From NCBI RefSeq assembly GCF_002879865.1, contig NZ_PNXY01000003.1, positions 1 to 64,000 on the forward strand: a stretch of DNA of 64,000 nucleotides, in the 5' to 3' direction. A model generated the notes under the pieces. That model had not been told where the DNA came from. It searched no databases and saw only the letters and a program-made list of their open reading frames with translations. The translations under genes and the position numbers were made by a program. Each line of letters begins with the position of its first letter. Within the stretch, counting starts at the first letter, position 1. This DNA comes from Paraburkholderia rhynchosiae. GTDB lineage: Bacteria; Pseudomonadota; Gammaproteobacteria; Burkholderiales; Burkholderiaceae. Shown piece by piece: positions 11,678-21,441 of the stretch.

Positions 11678-13240
11678 ATGAACCTGCTGGTGCCGTCTTC
11701 TACATTTCGTTTGCGCGCGCTGATCAGCGGCGGCGCGGTGGTGTTCGCGATGCTCGCGGGCAATGTGGCGCATGCCGAAACCACGGCAGTGATGGCCGTT
11801 GCCACGAACTTCACGACGCTCGATCCATACGATGCCAACGACACGCTCTCGCAAGCCGTCGCCAAGTCGTTCTATCAAGGGCTGTACGGCTTCGATAAGG
11901 ACATGAAGCTGGTCAACGTGCTGGCCGACAGTTATGAAGCGAGCCCGGACGCGCGCGTCTATACGTTAAAGCTGCGTCACGGCGTGAAGTTTCAGGACGG
12001 TACCGACTTCAACGCCGCCGCTGTCAAGGTGAACTTCGACCGCGTGACCGATCCGGCGAACAAGTTGAAGCGCTACAACATGTTCAATCGCATCGAAAAG
12101 ACGGAAGTCGTCGATCCGTACACGGTGAAGATCACGTTGAAGGCGCCGTTTTCGGCATTCGTCAATGTGCTAGCGCATCCGTCGGCGGTGATGATTTCGC
12201 CGGACGCGCTGAAGAAATACGGGAAGGACATCGCGTTCCATCCGGTCGGCACGGGTCCGTTCGAACTCGTGAAGTGGGACCCGGCAGGCGACCTGACGGT
12301 GAAGAAGTTCGCGGGCTACTGGAAGAAGGGCTATCCCAAGGTCGATGCGATCGACTGGAAGCCCGTAGTCGACAACAACACGCGGGCCGCATTGATGCGC
12401 ACGGGCGAAGCGGACTTCGCGTTCCAGGTGCCGTTCGAACAGGCCGCGCAATTGCAGTCGAGCCCGAAGGTCGATCTGATCGCGTCGCCGTCGATCATTC
12501 AGCGCTATATCAGCCTGAACATGAATCAGAAGCCGTTTGACAATCCAAAGGTGCGTGAGGCGCTGAACTACGCGGTCAACAAGGAGGCGCTGACGAAGGT
12601 TGTATTCGGCGGTTATGCAACGCCGGCTGACGGCGTCGTGCCGCAAGGCGTCGACTACGCGGTGAAGCTTGGGCCCTGGCCGTACGATCCGGCGAAGGCG
12701 CGTGCGTTGCTGAAGGAAGCGGGCTATCCGAACGGTTTCGAAACCACCCTGTGGTCCGCGTATAACTACTCGACCGCGCAGAAGGTCATCCAGTTCGTGC
12801 AGCAGCAACTCGCGCAAGTGGGCATCAAGGCGCAGGTCGAGGCGCTCGAGGCAGGACAGCGCGTCGCCAAGGTCGAAAGCGCGCAAGACGCGGCTACCGC
12901 GCCGGTGCGGATGTATTACGCGGGCTGGTCGTCGTCGACGGGTGAAGCCGACTGGGCGGTCACGCCGTTGCTCGCCTCCGTCTCGTTCCCGCCGAAGATG
13001 ATGAACACCGCGTACTACAAAAACGATGCCGTCGACGCCGATCTGAAGCAGGCGCTTGAAACCACCGATCGTACGCAGAAGGCCGCGCTCTACACCGACG
13101 CGCAAAAACGCATCTGGGCCGACGCGCCGTGGATTTTCCTCGTCAAGGAAAAGGTCGTGTATGCGCGCAGCAAGCGTCTGTCGGGGGCTTATGTGGCGCC
13201 GGACGGCTCGTTCAACTTCGACGAGATTGCGATCAAGTGA
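11678..13240 (+). CDS. gsiB: Glutathione/peptide-binding periplasmic protein GsiB
   Basis: A 520-residue SBP_bac_5 substrate-binding protein. The signal peptide runs to about residue 31 (hydrophobic core then GNVAHA), and the mature protein starts near [12 protein letters not shown]. Family motifs include [21 protein letters not shown] and [14 protein letters not shown] [12 protein letters not shown]. It delivers peptides or glutathione to GsiCD. A hairpin follows the gene, so gsiB is probably made in excess over the membrane subunits. Confidence 0.9.
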   Translation: MNLLVPSSTFRLRALISGGAVVFAMLAGNVAHAETTAVMAVATNFTTLDPYDANDTLSQAVAKSFYQGLYGFDKDMKLVNVLADSYEASPDARVYTLKLRHGVKFQDGTDFNAAAVKVNFDRVTDPANKLKRYNMFNRIEKTEVVDPYTVKITLKAPFSAFVNVLAHPSAVMISPDALKKYGKDIAFHPVGTGPFELVKWDPAGDLTVKKFAGYWKKGYPKVDAIDWKPVVDNNTRAALMRTGEADFAFQVPFEQAAQLQSSPKVDLIASPSIIQRYISLNMNQKPFDNPKVREALNYAVNKEALTKVVFGGYATPADGVVPQGVDYAVKLGPWPYDPAKARALLKEAGYPNGFETTLWSAYNYSTAQKVIQFVQQQLAQVGIKAQVEALEAGQRVAKVESAQDAATAPVRMYYAGWSSSTGEADWAVTPLLASVSFPPKMMNTAYYKNDAVDADLKQALETTDRTQKAALYTDAQKRIWADAPWIFLVKEKVVYARSKRLSGAYVAPDGSFNFDEIAIK

Positions 13241-13252
13241 TGAATTGATCGA

Positions 13253-13302
13253 GCGGTCCTGCATGTCGCTTCACGTGTTGCTTCACGAACATGCAGGACC
13301 GC
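13253..13302 (+). terminator. Intercistronic hairpin between gsiB and gsiC
   Basis: A perfect 14-bp stem (13253-13266 with 13289-13302) has a 22-base loop and no T-run. Such structures after binding-protein genes commonly stabilise the upstream mRNA and reduce downstream expression. Confidence 0.7.
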
Positions 13303-13362
13303 ACGGTCGCATTGCCGCCGCACATGACACTTCGTTGCCGCATCATTGCCGGATGAGCTTCA

Positions 13363-14283
13363 ATGCTGAACTTCCTCGTCAAACGTCTCTTTGGCCTGCT
13401 ACCGACGCTCTTCATCGTCGCCGTGCTGGTGTTTCTGTTCGTGCATCTGTTGCCGGGCGATCCGGCGCGGCTCGCCGCCGGCCCCGATGCCGACGAAGCG
13501 ACGGTCGCACTGGTGCGCGCCGATCTCGGGCTCGACAGGCCGATGCCGCAGCAGTTCGCGCACTTCTTCGTGAAGATCGCGCACGGCGATTTCGGCATCT
13601 CCACGCGCAGCAAGCGGCCCGTCAGCCAGGAGATCGGCGAGCGTTTCATGCCGACGCTGCTGCTCACGCTCGCGAGCATGGTGTGGGCGGTCGTGTTGGG
13701 CATGGGTATCGGGATCGTCTCGGCGGTATGGCGTAACCGCTGGCCCGACCGGCTAGGCATGACGCTCGCGGTGTCGGGCATTTCGTTTCCCGCCTTCGCG
13801 CTCGGCATGCTGCTGATGGAGATTTTCTCGGTGAAGCTCGGCTGGCTGCCGATTGTCGGAGACGGCTCGTGGCAGAGCTACATCCTGCCGTCGATTACGC
13901 TCGGCGCGGCCGTTGCCGCAGTGATGGCGCGCTTCACGCGCGCATCGTTCGTCGAAGTGATGAACGAAGACTTCGTGCGCACCGCGCGCGCGAAGGGTGT
14001 GCCCGAGCGGCTCGTGATCGTCAAACATTGCCTGCGCAATGCAATGATTCCCGTCATCACGATGATGGGGCTTCAGTTCGGCTTTCTGCTAGGCGGTTCG
14101 ATCGTGGTGGAGGTCGTGTTCAACTGGCCGGGCCTCGGGCGCCTGCTCGTGGATGCCGTATCGATGCGCGACTATCCGGTGATTCAGGCTGAGGTGCTGT
14201 TGTTCTCGCTCGAATTCATCATCATCAATCTGGTCGTCGACGTGCTGTACGCCGTGATCAATCCGACTATCCGTTTCAAGTGA
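13363..14283 (+). CDS. gsiC: Glutathione/peptide ABC importer permease GsiC
   Basis: A 306-residue DppB-type permease with about six membrane helices. The N-terminal helix is [24 protein letters not shown]. The cytoplasmic EAA-like loop that contacts the ATPase reads [24 protein letters not shown], with the conserved ARAKG. It forms the membrane channel with GsiD, which starts 8 bases after its stop. Confidence 0.9.
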   Translation: MLNFLVKRLFGLLPTLFIVAVLVFLFVHLLPGDPARLAAGPDADEATVALVRADLGLDRPMPQQFAHFFVKIAHGDFGISTRSKRPVSQEIGERFMPTLLLTLASMVWAVVLGMGIGIVSAVWRNRWPDRLGMTLAVSGISFPAFALGMLLMEIFSVKLGWLPIVGDGSWQSYILPSITLGAAVAAVMARFTRASFVEVMNEDFVRTARAKGVPERLVIVKHCLRNAMIPVITMMGLQFGFLLGGSIVVEVVFNWPGLGRLLVDAVSMRDYPVIQAEVLLFSLEFIIINLVVDVLYAVINPTIRFK

Positions 14284-14290
14284 GGCCCGC

Positions 14291-15196
14291 ATGAGCACGA
14301 CAGCCACCGAGCCGGATGCGGCCAAACCATCCAGCGCCGAGCGCGCGATCCGCACGCCATGGAGCGAGTTCTGGCGCAAGTTCCGCAAGCAGCACGTGGC
14401 GCTCGCCGCTGGCATTTTCGTGCTGCTGCTCGTTGCGGTCGCGATTGCCGCGCCGCATATCGTGCCCTACGACCCGGAAAATTTCTTCGATTACGACGCG
14501 TTGAACGCGGGGCCATCGGCGGCGCACTGGTTCGGTGTCGATTCGTTGGGCCGCGATATTTTCAGCCGTATTCTCGCGGGTTCGCGTATTTCGCTCGAAG
14601 CGGGGTTTCTGTCTGTCGCGATCGGCGCGGCGATCGGTACGTTCTTCGGCCTGCTCGCTGGCTACTACGAAGGCTGGTGGGATCGCATCACGATGCGCGT
14701 GGCCGACGTTCTGTTTGCTTTCCCCGGCATTCTGCTTGCAATCGGCGTGGTCGCGATTCTCGGCAACGGCATGATCAATGTGATCTGCGCGGTGGCGATT
14801 TTCAGCATCCCGGCATTTGCGCGGCTGGTGCGCGGCAATACGCTGATGCTCAAGCAGCTCACGTATATCGAGGCGGCGCGCAGCATCGGCGCGTCGGATT
14901 GGACCATCATCGTGCGGCATATTTTGCCGGGGACGATCTCGTCGGTGGTCGTGTACTTCACAATGCGTATCGGCACCTCGATCATCACCGCGGCGAGCCT
15001 GTCGTTTCTCGGACTCGGCGCACAACCGCCGACGCCCGAGTGGGGCGCGATGCTCAACGAAGCGCGCGCCGATATGGTGACGGCGCCGCACATCGCGCTG
15101 TTTCCGAGTCTCGCGATTTTCCTGACCGTGCTGGCGTTCAATCTGCTCGGCGATGGTTTGCGCGATGCGCTCGATCCGAAGCTCGACCGCCCATGA
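14291..15196 (+). CDS. gsiD: Glutathione/peptide ABC importer permease GsiD
   Basis: A 301-residue DppC-type permease. A cytoplasmic N-terminus of about 35 residues is followed by a first helix ([18 protein letters not shown]), the OppC-type [14 protein letters not shown] motif, and the EAA loop [21 protein letters not shown]. Its stop overlaps the start of the DmpA gene by 4 bases, which suggests translational coupling of uptake and peptidase genes. Confidence 0.9.
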   Translation: MSTTATEPDAAKPSSAERAIRTPWSEFWRKFRKQHVALAAGIFVLLLVAVAIAAPHIVPYDPENFFDYDALNAGPSAAHWFGVDSLGRDIFSRILAGSRISLEAGFLSVAIGAAIGTFFGLLAGYYEGWWDRITMRVADVLFAFPGILLAIGVVAILGNGMINVICAVAIFSIPAFARLVRGNTLMLKQLTYIEAARSIGASDWTIIVRHILPGTISSVVVYFTMRIGTSIITAASLSFLGLGAQPPTPEWGAMLNEARADMVTAPHIALFPSLAIFLTVLAFNLLGDGLRDALDPKLDRP

Positions 15197-16320
15197 GTCC
15201 GACGCAGTTGGCGCAGTTGCCGCAGTTGCAAGGCTTGCCGGGCGCGCCGCACATCGGCGAATTGCCGAGCGGCCCGCTCGGTACGATTGCCGACGTGCAT
15301 GGCGTGACGGTCGGACACTGCACGCTCGATGAAGGCCCGATACAAACCGGCGTAACGGTGATTCGTCCGCATGCTGGGGATCCGTTTGTCGACAAGGTGC
15401 CGGCGGCGGCGTCGGTGATCAACGGGTTCGGCAAAAGCGTCGGGCTCGTGCAACTCGAAGAACTCGGCACGCTCGAAACGCCGATTGCGTTGACCAACAC
15501 ATTTGGCGTGGCCGCGGTCGCGCAGGCGCAAATTCGTGCTGCGTGTAAAGCCAATCCGCGGATTGGGCGCGAGTGGCCGACGGTCAATCCGCTGGTGTTC
15601 GAATGCAACGACGGATATCTGAACGATATCCAGGCGCTGGCCGTGAACGAACAGCATTTCAACGACGCCTACGCTGCGGCAAATGCGAGCGTCGCGAGCG
15701 GGTCGGTCGGCGCGGGGCGCGGCATGTCGTGCTTCGATCTGAAGGGCGGCGTCGGCAACGCTTCGCGTGTGGTCGAGATAGCGGGGCGCGGTTACACGGT
15801 CGGCGCGCTAGTGCTCGCGAATTTTGGGCGCTTGCCGATGCTGATCGTCGATGGGACGCCGCTTGGGCGCATACTTGCTGAACGCGCTGCCACCCAGGCG
15901 GCGACACAAGCGGCAACCCAAGCGGCGACGAAAGCTGTCAAGCCCGAGCAAGGCTCGATCATCATGATCGTCGCCACGGATGCGCCACTCGACGCGCGTC
16001 AACTCAAGCGTCTATCGTTGCGCGCGGGCGCTGGCCTGGCGCGAACCGGCTCCGTGTATGGCCACGGCAGCGGCGATATCGCGCTGGCGTTTTCAACGGC
16101 CTACACGGTGCCGCACCTTGCCGATTTCATCACACTCCCGCCGTTGCTCGCCGATCAACGCATGGACCCGCTGTTTCGCGCCTGTGCCGACAGCGTCGAC
16201 CAGGCCATTGTCGATGCTTTGTGGAGCGCGGAATCCGTTACCGGCCGCGATGGCCATCGGCGTCCATCACTACGCGAGAGCGTCCCCGACTTCGCCTCAT
16301 TACTCAAGCACATTTCCTGA
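15193..16320 (+). CDS. dmpA: P1-family aminopeptidase (DmpA/BapA type)
   Basis: A 375-residue DmpA-like Ntn hydrolase. Family members are self-cleaving aminopeptidases that release N-terminal L- or D-Ala or beta-amino acids. The [13 protein letters not shown]-terminus, the [24 protein letters not shown] block and the [20 protein letters not shown] block are family landmarks. The nucleophile Ser and its Gly-Ser cleavage site should lie in the last block, though I did not align it. An AATQ tandem stretch at about residues 236-248 looks like an inserted low-complexity loop. The start overlaps the gsiD stop (ATGA). Confidence 0.88.
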   Translation: MSPTQLAQLPQLQGLPGAPHIGELPSGPLGTIADVHGVTVGHCTLDEGPIQTGVTVIRPHAGDPFVDKVPAAASVINGFGKSVGLVQLEELGTLETPIALTNTFGVAAVAQAQIRAACKANPRIGREWPTVNPLVFECNDGYLNDIQALAVNEQHFNDAYAAANASVASGSVGAGRGMSCFDLKGGVGNASRVVEIAGRGYTVGALVLANFGRLPMLIVDGTPLGRILAERAATQAATQAATQAATKAVKPEQGSIIMIVATDAPLDARQLKRLSLRAGAGLARTGSVYGHGSGDIALAFSTAYTVPHLADFITLPPLLADQRMDPLFRACADSVDQAIVDALWSAESVTGRDGHRRPSLRESVPDFASLLKHIS

Positions 16321-17153
16321 TGAAAGTCCTTATTTCCGCCGACATCGAAGGCATTGCCGGCGTGTTTCATCCCGAGCAAACGCGCGCGGGCAACGGCGAA
16401 TACGAGGCCGCGCGCCGTTGGATGACACTTGAAGCCAACGCTGCGATCGAAGGCGCGTTCGCCGGCGGCGCGACGCAAGTGTGGGTCAACGATTCGCACG
16501 GCGGCTTTCGCAATCTGCTGCCCAATCTACTCGACGCGCGCGTTCAGGTGGTGCTCGGCAAACCGCGCACACTTGGCATGATGGCCGGCCTCGAATACGG
16601 CGCGGCGCTCGTCTTCATGATCGGCTATCACGCAATGTCGCAAACGCGCGGCATTCTCGCGCACACCATCAACAGCTTCGCGTTCGCCCGGGTTTCGCTG
16701 AACGGCGTGGAGGTCGGCGAGGCGGGGTTGTATGGGGCGCTGGCAGAAGAATATGGCGCACAGGTTGCGCTTTTATCCGGCGACGACGTATTCGCCGAGG
16801 AAACCGCGCCGCGTTTTCCGGGCGCGCGTTTTGTCGTGACCAAGAGCGCGACGGGGCACGCGAGCGGTGTCACGCAATCGCCGGCAACCGCTCGTGCTGC
16901 GATCGAAGCCGCCGCGCGCGAGGTCGTGCGACAGCATCTCGCCAACGGGCATGCGCCGCATGCGACGCGTGCCGCGGCGAAGCCTGTGGAATGCGAACTG
17001 CGCGTGCAAACCAGTGCGCTCGCGGATCTGTTCTGCCAATGGCCGACGCTTACTCGCATCGACGGGGTCACGCTGCGCTTTGGCGCGGCGTCGGCGGAAC
17101 ATGCCGTGCGCATGCTCAACTGTCTGTCGGCCATGTCGTTCATGCTGCGATAG
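16320..17153 (+). CDS. dppA: M55-family D-aminopeptidase (DppA type)
   Basis: A 277-residue zinc D-aminopeptidase of the DppA family, which cleaves D-Ala-D-Ala-type dipeptides. Metal-site landmarks are KVLISADIEGIAGV (Asp/Glu), WVNDSHGGFRNLLP (His) and FMIGYHAMS (His), followed by NGVEVGEAGLYGALA. The start shares one base with the dmpA stop (TGATG). As last gene of the gsi operon it would hydrolyse imported D-amino-acid peptides. Confidence 0.88.
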   Translation: MKVLISADIEGIAGVFHPEQTRAGNGEYEAARRWMTLEANAAIEGAFAGGATQVWVNDSHGGFRNLLPNLLDARVQVVLGKPRTLGMMAGLEYGAALVFMIGYHAMSQTRGILAHTINSFAFARVSLNGVEVGEAGLYGALAEEYGAQVALLSGDDVFAEETAPRFPGARFVVTKSATGHASGVTQSPATARAAIEAAAREVVRQHLANGHAPHATRAAAKPVECELRVQTSALADLFCQWPTLTRIDGVTLRFGAASAEHAVRMLNCLSAMSFMLR

Positions 17154-17313
17154 CGGGGAATGCTGACTGCTTCAGGTTCGACTTCGCAGCATGCTGTGGG
17201 CCAACGGATCAGGCTCGTAGCGGAAACTACAACGCCAAAGCGGGCTGCTTCCGCTACGGTTGATGGGCGAAAAAGAACGCCCCGCGAGCCGCTTCCTGGC
17301 GCCTCGCGCAGCG

Positions 17314-18273
17314 CTACTGCTGCCGGCTCAACTCGCGCGCCGCGCGGTCGATTACGTCCGCAATCGCGCCTGCATGCGACACCGGCGCCAGATGGCTCGA
17401 CGCGATCGGCACGATCTTCGCGCCCATCCGCTCGGCCATGAATCTCTCGACTTCCGGCGACACCGCGCGGTCTTTCGTCGTTACCACATACCACGACGGC
17501 TTCTCTTTCCACGCGACCTGGCTGACCGTTTCCCCGAAGGCCTTCGCCGCGATCGGCACTTGCGCGGCGGACAGTACGCGGGTCAGATTCTCGGGGACGT
17601 CGGCGGCGAAGTCGGCGTGGTACTTGCTGCGGTCGAGCCAGAGAAAATCGCTCGCATCCTTGACGATGCCCTGGCCTGCGGGCATCGGCGCGGCGCGCTT
17701 CATCAGGTCCATCGTGGACTCGTGCAGATCCGGCGCGACAGCCGCGACATACACGAGGCCGGCGACGTTCGGCGCGTTCGCGCCTGCTTCGGTGATCACG
17801 ACGCCGCCCCACGAGTGGCCGACCAGTATCGTCCGACCTTGCTGGCGGGCCAGCACGCGACGCGTCGCGGCGACATCGTCGGCAAGTGAGGTCAGCGGAT
17901 TCTGCACCGAACTCACGCGATAGCCCTTCTGCTGCAACTTGGCGACGACGCCGTTCCAGCTCGACCCGTCGACGAACGCGCCGTGAACCAGCACGACGTT
18001 GCGCACGGGGCCGCTCATCGGCGTCGCAGCGGGCCGGGACGCGGCAGCCTTGGCAGGCGGCGCGGCGGGCGCCACGGAAGCGGGAGGAGGCGCCGGGGGG
18101 GCGCTCGCTTCGGCGGCCGGTGCCACGGGCGGTTCGGCAGCAGGCTCGGGCGTGGGTGCGGTGATAGGTGCAGCGGCGGGTGCCGGATTCGGCGTGGCGT
18201 TCTGGGCGAACGAGACGGTGCCTCCGAAGCAGAGACACAAGATAGCGGCGCAAAGCAGGCGTTTGAGCGACAT
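17314..18273 (-). CDS. Exported alpha/beta hydrolase with Ala/Pro-rich linker
   Basis: A 319-residue protein. The signal peptide (about 1-24, MSLKRLLCAAILCLCFGGTVSFA) is followed by an Ala/Pro-rich linker (about 25-85) and an alpha/beta hydrolase fold with VVLVHGAFVDGSSW (oxyanion HG) and the nucleophile elbow TILVGHSWGG. A C-terminal SSHLAPVSH segment supplies the His. It resembles the salicylate esterase/RutD-like family in which an exported form is common. Start 18273 has GGAG seven bases upstream. The substrate is unknown. Confidence 0.75.
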   Translation of the reverse strand: MSLKRLLCAAILCLCFGGTVSFAQNATPNPAPAAAPITAPTPEPAAEPPVAPAAEASAPPAPPPASVAPAAPPAKAAASRPAATPMSGPVRNVVLVHGAFVDGSSWNGVVAKLQQKGYRVSSVQNPLTSLADDVAATRRVLARQQGRTILVGHSWGGVVITEAGANAPNVAGLVYVAAVAPDLHESTMDLMKRAAPMPAGQGIVKDASDFLWLDRSKYHADFAADVPENLTRVLSAAQVPIAAKAFGETVSQVAWKEKPSWYVVTTKDRAVSPEVERFMAERMGAKIVPIASSHLAPVSHAGAIADVIDRAARELSRQQ

Positions 18274-18488
18274 GTTGAATCTCCGGAAGCTGAAAACCCG
18301 ACTACGCAACATACAGAACCGGCGCGGCAGTGACAATCACTTCCTCGCGCTTCGGTGCGACGCAGCACCAGGCGCGGGTTGCCACCAGTATTTGGGTAAT
18401 ATCGGCCCGGGGTAGAATTTTCGGTTCTGCCGGAGCGGACCACAAGTCCGGTCGGGCGATCGACATCCACCATACACTGGGGCGCAAT

Positions 18489-19874
18489 TTGAACAATGCA
18501 CTACAGCAGGACGGCCTGAAGCGCGGGCTCAAGAATCGCCATATCCAGCTCATTGCACTGGGCGGCGCCATCGGAACCGGCCTCTTTCTCGGCTCCGCGA
18601 GCGTGTTGCAGGCGGCCGGCCCGTCGATGATTCTCGGCTACGCAATCGGCGGCATCATCGCGTTCATGATCATGCGGCAGCTGGGCGAAATGGTCGCGCA
18701 GGAACCGGTGGCCGGCTCGTTCAGTCACTTCGCCTACAAGTACTGGGGCGACTTTCCCGGCTTTCTGTCTGGCTGGAATTACTGGGTGCTGTATGTGCTT
18801 GTCAGCATGGCCGAATTGACGGCGGTCGGCACGTATGTGCATTACTGGTGGCCAGGCGTGCCGACGTGGGTGTCCGCGCTGGTGTGCTTCGCGGGGATCA
18901 ACGCGATCAACCTCGCGAACGTCAAAGCCTACGGCGAGACCGAATTCTGGTTTGCGATCGTCAAGGTCGTGGCGGTGATCGGGATGATTCTGTTCGGCGG
19001 CTATCTGCTCTTCAGCGGTCATGGCGGTCCGCAAGCGTCGATTAGCAATCTCTGGAGCCACGGCGGATTTTTCCCGCACGGCTTTCATGGACTTTTCACG
19101 ATGCTCGCAGTCATCATGTTTTCGTTCGGCGGGCTGGAACTGATCGGCATCACGGCGGCCGAAGCGGACGAGCCGCAAAAGAGCATTCCGAAGGCCGTGA
19201 ATCAGGTCATCTACCGGATTCTGATTTTCTATATCTGCTCGCTCGCGGTGCTGCTGTCGCTGTATCCGTGGAACGAAGTGGCGGCCGGCGGCAGCCCGTT
19301 CGTGATGATCTTCTCGCAGATCGGTTCGACGCTGACCGCGAATGTGCTCAACGTGGTGGTGTTGACCGCGGCGCTGTCGGTGTACAACAGCGGCGTGTAT
19401 GCGAATAGCCGCATGCTGTATGGTCTCGCGGAGCAGGGTAATGCGCCGCGTGCGCTGATGAAGGTCGACCGCCGCGGCGTGCCGTACATGGCGATAGGCC
19501 TGTCGGCGCTGGCCACGTTTACCTGCGTCATCGTCAACTATCTGATTCCCGCGGAAGCGCTCGGCTTGCTGATGGCGCTCGTCGTCGCGGCCCTGGTGTT
19601 GAACTGGGCGCTGATTAGTCTCACGCATCTGAAGTCGCGCAAGGCGATGGTCGCGGCGGGCGAGACGCTCGTGTTCAAGTCGTTCTGGTTTCCTGTCAGC
19701 AACTGGATCTGTCTGGCCTTCATGGCGCTGATCCTCGTGATCCTCGCGATGACGCCGGGTCTGTCGGTGTCGGTGTGGCTCGTGCCTGCCTGGCTCGTGG
19801 TGATGTGGGCGGGCTATGCGTTCAAGCGCCGTCGCGCGGCGACGCATGGCGCGGCGGGAGTGGTGGGACGGTAG
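18489..19874 (+). CDS. APC-family amino acid permease (AroP/ProY-like)
   Basis: A 461-residue amino acid/H+ symporter of the AAT subgroup. The N-terminus GLKRGLKNRHIQLIALGGAIGTGLFLGSA is diagnostic, and about 12 hydrophobic helices follow. No in-frame ATG lies near this conserved start. The TTG at 18489, with GGGG upstream, gives the expected length; the far upstream ATG at 18330 would add an unlikely 53-residue extension. The substrate is not readable. A terminator lies about 120 bases downstream, just before the attachment site. Confidence 0.8.
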   Translation: MNNALQQDGLKRGLKNRHIQLIALGGAIGTGLFLGSASVLQAAGPSMILGYAIGGIIAFMIMRQLGEMVAQEPVAGSFSHFAYKYWGDFPGFLSGWNYWVLYVLVSMAELTAVGTYVHYWWPGVPTWVSALVCFAGINAINLANVKAYGETEFWFAIVKVVAVIGMILFGGYLLFSGHGGPQASISNLWSHGGFFPHGFHGLFTMLAVIMFSFGGLELIGITAAEADEPQKSIPKAVNQVIYRILIFYICSLAVLLSLYPWNEVAAGGSPFVMIFSQIGSTLTANVLNVVVLTAALSVYNSGVYANSRMLYGLAEQGNAPRALMKVDRRGVPYMAIGLSALATFTCVIVNYLIPAEALGLLMALVVAALVLNWALISLTHLKSRKAMVAAGETLVFKSFWFPVSNWICLAFMALILVILAMTPGLSVSVWLVPAWLVVMWAGYAFKRRRAATHGAAGVVGR

Positions 19875-19993
19875 GAGTTGGGTGAGGCGGCGCGCGGGCA
19901 GTCGGTTTGCGCTCGCGCTCGCGCTGTTCGGCGGTGCGCGGGCTTTATTTTTGTGCGGCCCGTTCGACGTGAGCAGCCGCGCTAAAAACAAAA

Positions 19994-20026
19994 AACCCGC
20001 GAAGCGTTTAGGCTCTCGCGGGTTTG
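19994..20026. terminator. Terminator after the amino acid permease
   Basis: A 9-bp perfect stem (19994-20002 with 20016-20024) is flanked by an A-run on the left and a short T-run on the right, so it could work in both directions. Confidence 0.75.
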
Positions 20027-20059
20027 GCGGTACGTCTTGCGACTGACGACTCAATAAAC

Positions 20060-20085
20060 GTTTGGTGCCCAGGGCCGTAATCGAA
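20060..20085. repeat. attL-type direct repeat (distal attachment site)
   Basis: The sequence GTTTGGTGCCCAGGGCCG followed by a T and then AATCGAA repeats the tRNA-Leu 3' end found at 40028-40053. The only difference is the T (G in the tRNA copy). It marks the end of the element farthest from the integrase. Confidence 0.88.
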
Positions 20086-20259
20086 TAATCCTCGCTAATT
20101 CAATGCAGACGTGGCATTGCTGAAATTTACCTTCAAAAGTACCAACACAAATACCAACAATTATATGGGGCTGGAGCAAAATCGGAAAGGCAAAGCGGCA
20201 TCAAGGGGCGGTGGATTAACCGTCTATCGAAAATAAGAATCATTCGCATAGGTCGAGCC

Positions 20260-20562
20260 ATGAACAAAAAAACAACACACGAACGACTTCAGGACTTCGC
20301 CGGATTCTGCGACGAGTGCTTATCTGCATCCAAATCGGGCACTCCCGGCTTCGAATGGTCTAGCGCCTGCGAAATGATCGGGATGGCGGCCGAACGACTT
20401 GCGGAAGACTTCGATCATCCTCAGACGCCTAGGCTCGCGATGCTCGTCGCAAAGCATGTCGTCGGCTTCCGGACGGCGGCAGAACATGGCGAGATAGACG
20501 ACGCCACCGCGAATGAACGTATCGAGCAGACCATCGCGGAAGTGGCGAAGCAACTCGGCTGA
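20260..20562 (+). CDS. Hypothetical 100-residue protein
   Basis: A soluble, mostly helical, acidic protein (DFAGFCDECLSAS, AAERLAEDFDHPQT, ANERIEQTIAEVAKQL) with no recognised domain. It is the only plus-strand gene at the distal end of the element and lies 174 bases inside attL. A weak AGGTCGAG ribosome-binding site precedes ATG 20260. The function is unknown; its protein-like composition supports it being real. Confidence 0.55.
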   Translation: MNKKTTHERLQDFAGFCDECLSASKSGTPGFEWSSACEMIGMAAERLAEDFDHPQTPRLAMLVAKHVVGFRTAAEHGEIDDATANERIEQTIAEVAKQLG

Positions 20563-20589
20563 CACATCAACCCCCTATTTGATGCTCGC

Positions 20590-20820
20590 GGGAAATTTCC
20601 GAAACGTCGAAACATCGCCCGGAAACGTACTGTTTATAAGGCTCCCAGCGTTTCGATTGCAAATGAAACGCAACTAAAACACTGGGCCTCGAAGTGAAAC
20701 ACGGTCGGCGTTTCGTTTCTCGCATTTCCCGTTTCGGCCTTGTTTCGCTCGCAAGTGAAACGCTTTAGGCCACTGTTTATAAGGCTCTCCGGGGATTGTT
20801 TCGATGTTTCGGTTATTTCA
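20590..20820. repeat. Iteron-like cluster I (GAAAC/GTTTC motifs)
   Basis: About 13 copies of GAAAC or its complement GTTTC lie in about 230 bases, mostly flanked by C/G, with two copies of TTTATAAGGCTC (20633-20644 and 20777-20788). A closely similar block lies at 29005-29190. No gene is seen here. An origin or regulatory site bound by the element's replication proteins is inferred. Confidence 0.6.
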
Positions 20821-20858
20821 GGGCGGGAGAAGGGAGGTTGGATGGTCGAGCGACAGAC

Positions 20859-20885
20859 AAAAAAAATCCCCGGCGGTGCGGGGAT
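20859..20885 (-). terminator. Minus-strand terminator downstream of the defence cassette
   Basis: A 7-bp perfect stem (20866-20872 with 20879-20885) is preceded on the plus strand by an A-run, which reads as a T-run on the minus strand. It would end transcription coming from the cassette at 21.4-25.0 kb. Confidence 0.7.
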
Positions 20886-21441
20886 CGAAGGATGTCTTAA
20901 ACAAACGGCGGTGATTCCGTGAGTCAAATAGTAGCATTCGGTGCGTATCAATGCCAAGGAATGCTAACGAATATCGTTCGACGTGGATGGCGCGCAACGG
21001 GTTGACGCCGACAATCAGGTTGACGCCGAGAGGCGGCGGGAGATTCACCGATAAGGCTGGTGAACCCCGTCCTTCATGTGTAAAAGTCTGGACTTGGTCG
21101 GCCAGACGATGTCCGATCGTCTGGCTCAATTCGGCCATGAACGGCCGTTCGAGGTCGTCGTCCAGTTTATATGCCCGGGGTCTCATAGCCCCTTGCTCAA
21201 CGACCGCTTTGCGGCGAGCGAATCACGGATGACACTGCCTCGATCCGGCCACAAGCCGCCGGTCGAGGTTGCCATTGCGAAGGTCTCGTCCCCCCCTCAA
21301 TGGCCGGTTTCCGGCGAGCAAATTGCCGGTGGCACTGCCTTAACCCGGCAAGAGCCGCCAGTCCAGCACTCTTCTACAAAGAAGTCACTGGCCCAGCACA
21401 CTTCCCGAAAGCTGCCGGTGGAGCGGCCCCGAGGGCAGTCC
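20886..21441. other. Non-coding stretch between terminator and proteasome-like gene
   Basis: Open frames here (for example 20818-21186 on the minus strand and 21076-21462 on the plus strand) have no protein-like composition or good start signals. The text looks like eroded sequence with short scattered GCCGGT-type repeats. I see no gene or RNA I can support. Confidence 0.5.

Noticed and set aside
14359..15192. Long open frame continuous with the DmpA gene
   Set aside because: It is an out-of-frame shadow of gsiD; the real start overlaps the gsiD stop at 15193.
20818..21186. 122-codon minus-strand frame in the distal end of the element
   Set aside because: No ribosome-binding site or domain, and it would cover the terminator at 20859-20885; it reads as eroded sequence.
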